From assembly GCA_036171455.1 (NCBI GenBank), contig JAVHRB010000024.1, positions 1-17,324 on the forward strand: a stretch of 17,324 nt of DNA. Reading direction: 5' to 3'. The DNA comes from CAIVSN01 sp036171455 (lineage in GTDB: Bacteria > Patescibacteriota > Gracilibacteria > BD1-5 > UBA2023). The notes under the pieces are model-generated. The model saw nothing but the letters and a program-made list of their open reading frames with translations. It made no database searches and was not told the DNA's origin. How positions within the stretch are numbered: the stretch's first letter is position 1; each line of letters starts with the position of its first letter. The translations under genes were made by a program, and so were the position numbers. This document shows, in pieces, positions 16,552 through 17,324 of the stretch.

Positions 16552-16923
16552 CTAGTGATATTTTCGCACAATTCCCACTACTACTCCAGAAATTTGGAGC
16601 TCCTGAGCCGGCATAATAGATCCGTAACCACTATTCCCTGCTCGGAGATACGGATTTCCCTGGTGGAATTGGTACTGCCGAACGATAAAATTCTCGTCGA
16701 TTACTGCGAGCACTATATCCCCTACTATAGGAATTCGTCACCGTTCGATAATCAGCTGATCACCGTCAATAATACCAAAATCTCGCATGCTCGGACCTCG
16801 CATTGTATGTAGTACCGAAACCGCCGGATGTTCCATGATATAATCGGTCAATCGTATCTCCCCTACCCGAGGTTCTTCGTTTTTGGAAATTTCTGATGGT
16901 ATAAATCGGATTTTTTTGTACAT
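16552..16923 (-). CDS. umuD: UmuD-like S24-family protein with catalytic Lys replaced by Arg (TGA read as Gly)
   Basis: UmuD is the partner that, after RecA-stimulated self-cleavage, activates UmuC. This version has 123 residues against 139 in E. coli. HPAVSVLHTMRGPSMRDFGIIDGDQLI holds the nucleophile Ser45. TGA at 16740-16738 is residue 62 (IIER-G-RIPIVGDIV). The expected catalytic Lys, in the VKK motif of E. coli UmuD (Lys97), is Arg82 here (ENFIVRQYQ, codon CGG). The N-terminal part is about 15 residues shorter and has no clear Cys-Gly or Ala-Gly cleavage site. It therefore looks like a ready-made UmuD'-type partner rather than a self-cleaving protein. It lacks a DNA-binding N-terminus, so it is not LexA. 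It is followed by umuC after 82 nt. Confidence 0.8.
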
Positions 16924-16949
16924 ATGAGAGAATTAAACATATGTACAAA
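16915..16949 (-). promoter_or_regulatory. Inverted repeat over the umuD start, putative SOS-type operator
   Basis: TTTGTACATATG (16915-16926) and CATATGTACAAA (16938-16949) form a perfect 12-bp inverted repeat with an 11-bp spacer. It includes the umuD start codon (16923-16921) and overlaps the predicted transcription start. It could be a repressor operator, or an mRNA hairpin hiding the start codon if transcription begins far enough upstream. It resembles neither the E. coli nor the Gram-positive LexA box closely. Confidence 0.5.
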
Positions 16950-16977
16950 GTATATATAAAAATATATAGGGTGCAAA
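16949..16977 (-). promoter_or_regulatory. Putative umuDC promoter
   Basis: Read on the minus strand, TTTGCA (16977 to 16972) and TATACT (16954 to 16949) are 17 bp apart and match sigma70 hexamers at 4 and 5 positions. The predicted start site, near 16942, falls within the inverted repeat. The downstream sequence ATACTTTGTACATATG also occurs with two changes at the start of umuC (16482 to 16467). Confidence 0.5.
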
Positions 16978-17094
16978 TTATTTTAAGAATTTTGAAGCGA
17001 GTGCATTTTGAGTGAGATGGTACATTTGAGTATTTTTTATCAAAAAATAATAAATTTGCGTTCTCAAGATACTGTATTACTCTTAAAGAGTTGT

Positions 17095-17100
17095 TATACT
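17095..17100 (+). promoter_or_regulatory. Putative -10 box of the pilin-like gene
   Basis: TATACT stands 18 nt before the ATG at 17119. No convincing -35 is seen at normal spacing. An A/T inverted repeat, TATTTTTT-ATC-AAAAAATA, lies further upstream at 17031-17049. Confidence 0.35.
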
Positions 17101-17118
17101 ATATTTATCGTTTTCACC

Positions 17119-17324
17119 ATGTACTCACAACCATCCAACTCTACCTCTAGAAAACTCCTCCCCGGATTCACCCTCGTAGAGCTCATCGTTGTTATTACAA
17201 TACTTGCAATATTGGGGACTATTGGATTCATGTCCATCCAAGGATATTCCTCTTCTGCCCGGGATTCTGCTCGTATCTCCAACCTCGTTAATCTCCATAA
17301 GGGACTGACTCTATTTCAAACCGT
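17119..17324 (+). CDS. Type IV pilin-like protein (partial, 3' end outside window)
   Basis: The first 68 residues are visible. A 16-residue leader with basic residues ends in Gly16. The prepilin signature GFTLVELIVVITILAILG then begins, with cleavage expected between Gly16 and Phe17 and the conserved Glu at mature position 5 (Glu21). The hydrophobic helix (17 to about 40) would anchor the protein in the membrane before assembly into a pilus or pseudopilus. The following part (GYSSSARDSARISNLVNLHKGLTLFQT) is a normal continuation of the long N-terminal helix. No in-frame TGA occurs in the visible part. Whether it is a major pilin, a minor pilin or a pseudopilin (GspG-like) cannot be told. It diverges from umuD across a 195-bp gap. 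Confidence 0.88.
   Translation, partial: MYSQPSNSTSRKLLPGFTLVELIVVITILAILGTIGFMSIQGYSSSARDSARISNLVNLHKGLTLFQT

Noticed and set aside
529..16923. The many TGA interruptions as pseudogenes or sequencing errors
   Set aside because: All are in-frame single TGA codons, never TAA or TAG; they fall on conserved Gly and the frames continue to proper family C-termini.
529..16923. UGA read as Trp (code 4)
   Set aside because: TGA falls on conserved Gly, not Trp, positions in RluD, DHFR, NrdA, Xer and the Y-polymerase; TGG is used normally for Trp.

Overview
The window suggests a Gracilibacteria-type Patescibacteria/CPR bacterium (BD1-5 lineage) that reads UGA as glycine (translation table 25). Twelve of the fifteen genes, counting two that run off the window, contain in-frame TGA; I count 29 such codons. 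Where the protein family is known, TGA falls on a glycine position: the S4 domain of RluD, the GDxxFP motif of dihydrofolate reductase, the G-x-K-T-x-Y-Y motif of NrdA, the GKGxKxR turn of the tyrosine recombinase, the NKPxG motif of the Y-family polymerase and the wing of the AbiEi-like protein. Every gene ends in TAG (11) or TAA (4). CGG still means arginine (HRLDK in RluD, the catalytic HTLRH in Xer), which argues against the Absconditabacteria variant with reassigned CGG. Standard-code gene calling splits or truncates most of these genes.

Layout. 1-70: C-terminal end of a membrane protein. 129-1527 (+): ndk and an overlapping RluD-like pseudouridine synthase. 1703-6192 (+): a nucleotide-precursor cluster of nrdA, nrdB and folA behind a promoter with two NrdR boxes 33 bp apart. 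6216-7226 (+): an unrecognised gene. 7470-10115 (+): valS. 10193-12582 (+): two unrecognised genes, the second a 588-residue protein with two membrane helices. 12696-13484 (+): an AbiEi-like regulator with no visible toxin partner. 13547-14575 (-): a Xer-type tyrosine recombinase, with a perfectly symmetric dif-like site about 70 bp upstream of it. 14899-15228 (+): a small cysteine-containing protein. 15276-16923 (-): a umuD-umuC-type SOS mutagenesis pair. 17119-end (+): the start of a type IV pilin-like protein.

Together, ndk, the class I ribonucleotide reductase and DHFR supply balanced dNTPs. The Xer/dif pair suggests the replication-terminus half of the chromosome. The umu pair supplies error-prone translesion synthesis, but its UmuD-like partner carries Arg in place of the catalytic Lys and has a short N-terminus.

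The least explained structure is a family of about 115-120 bp repeats, with three copies between 5589 and 7428 (two on the minus strand, one on the plus). Their outer arms and an inner hairpin differ in sequence between copies but stay base-paired, which points to a structured RNA or hairpin element. Shine-Dalgarno sequences are absent or very weak throughout, and several genes have a -10-like hexamer 6-8 nt before the ATG, suggesting leaderless mRNAs.
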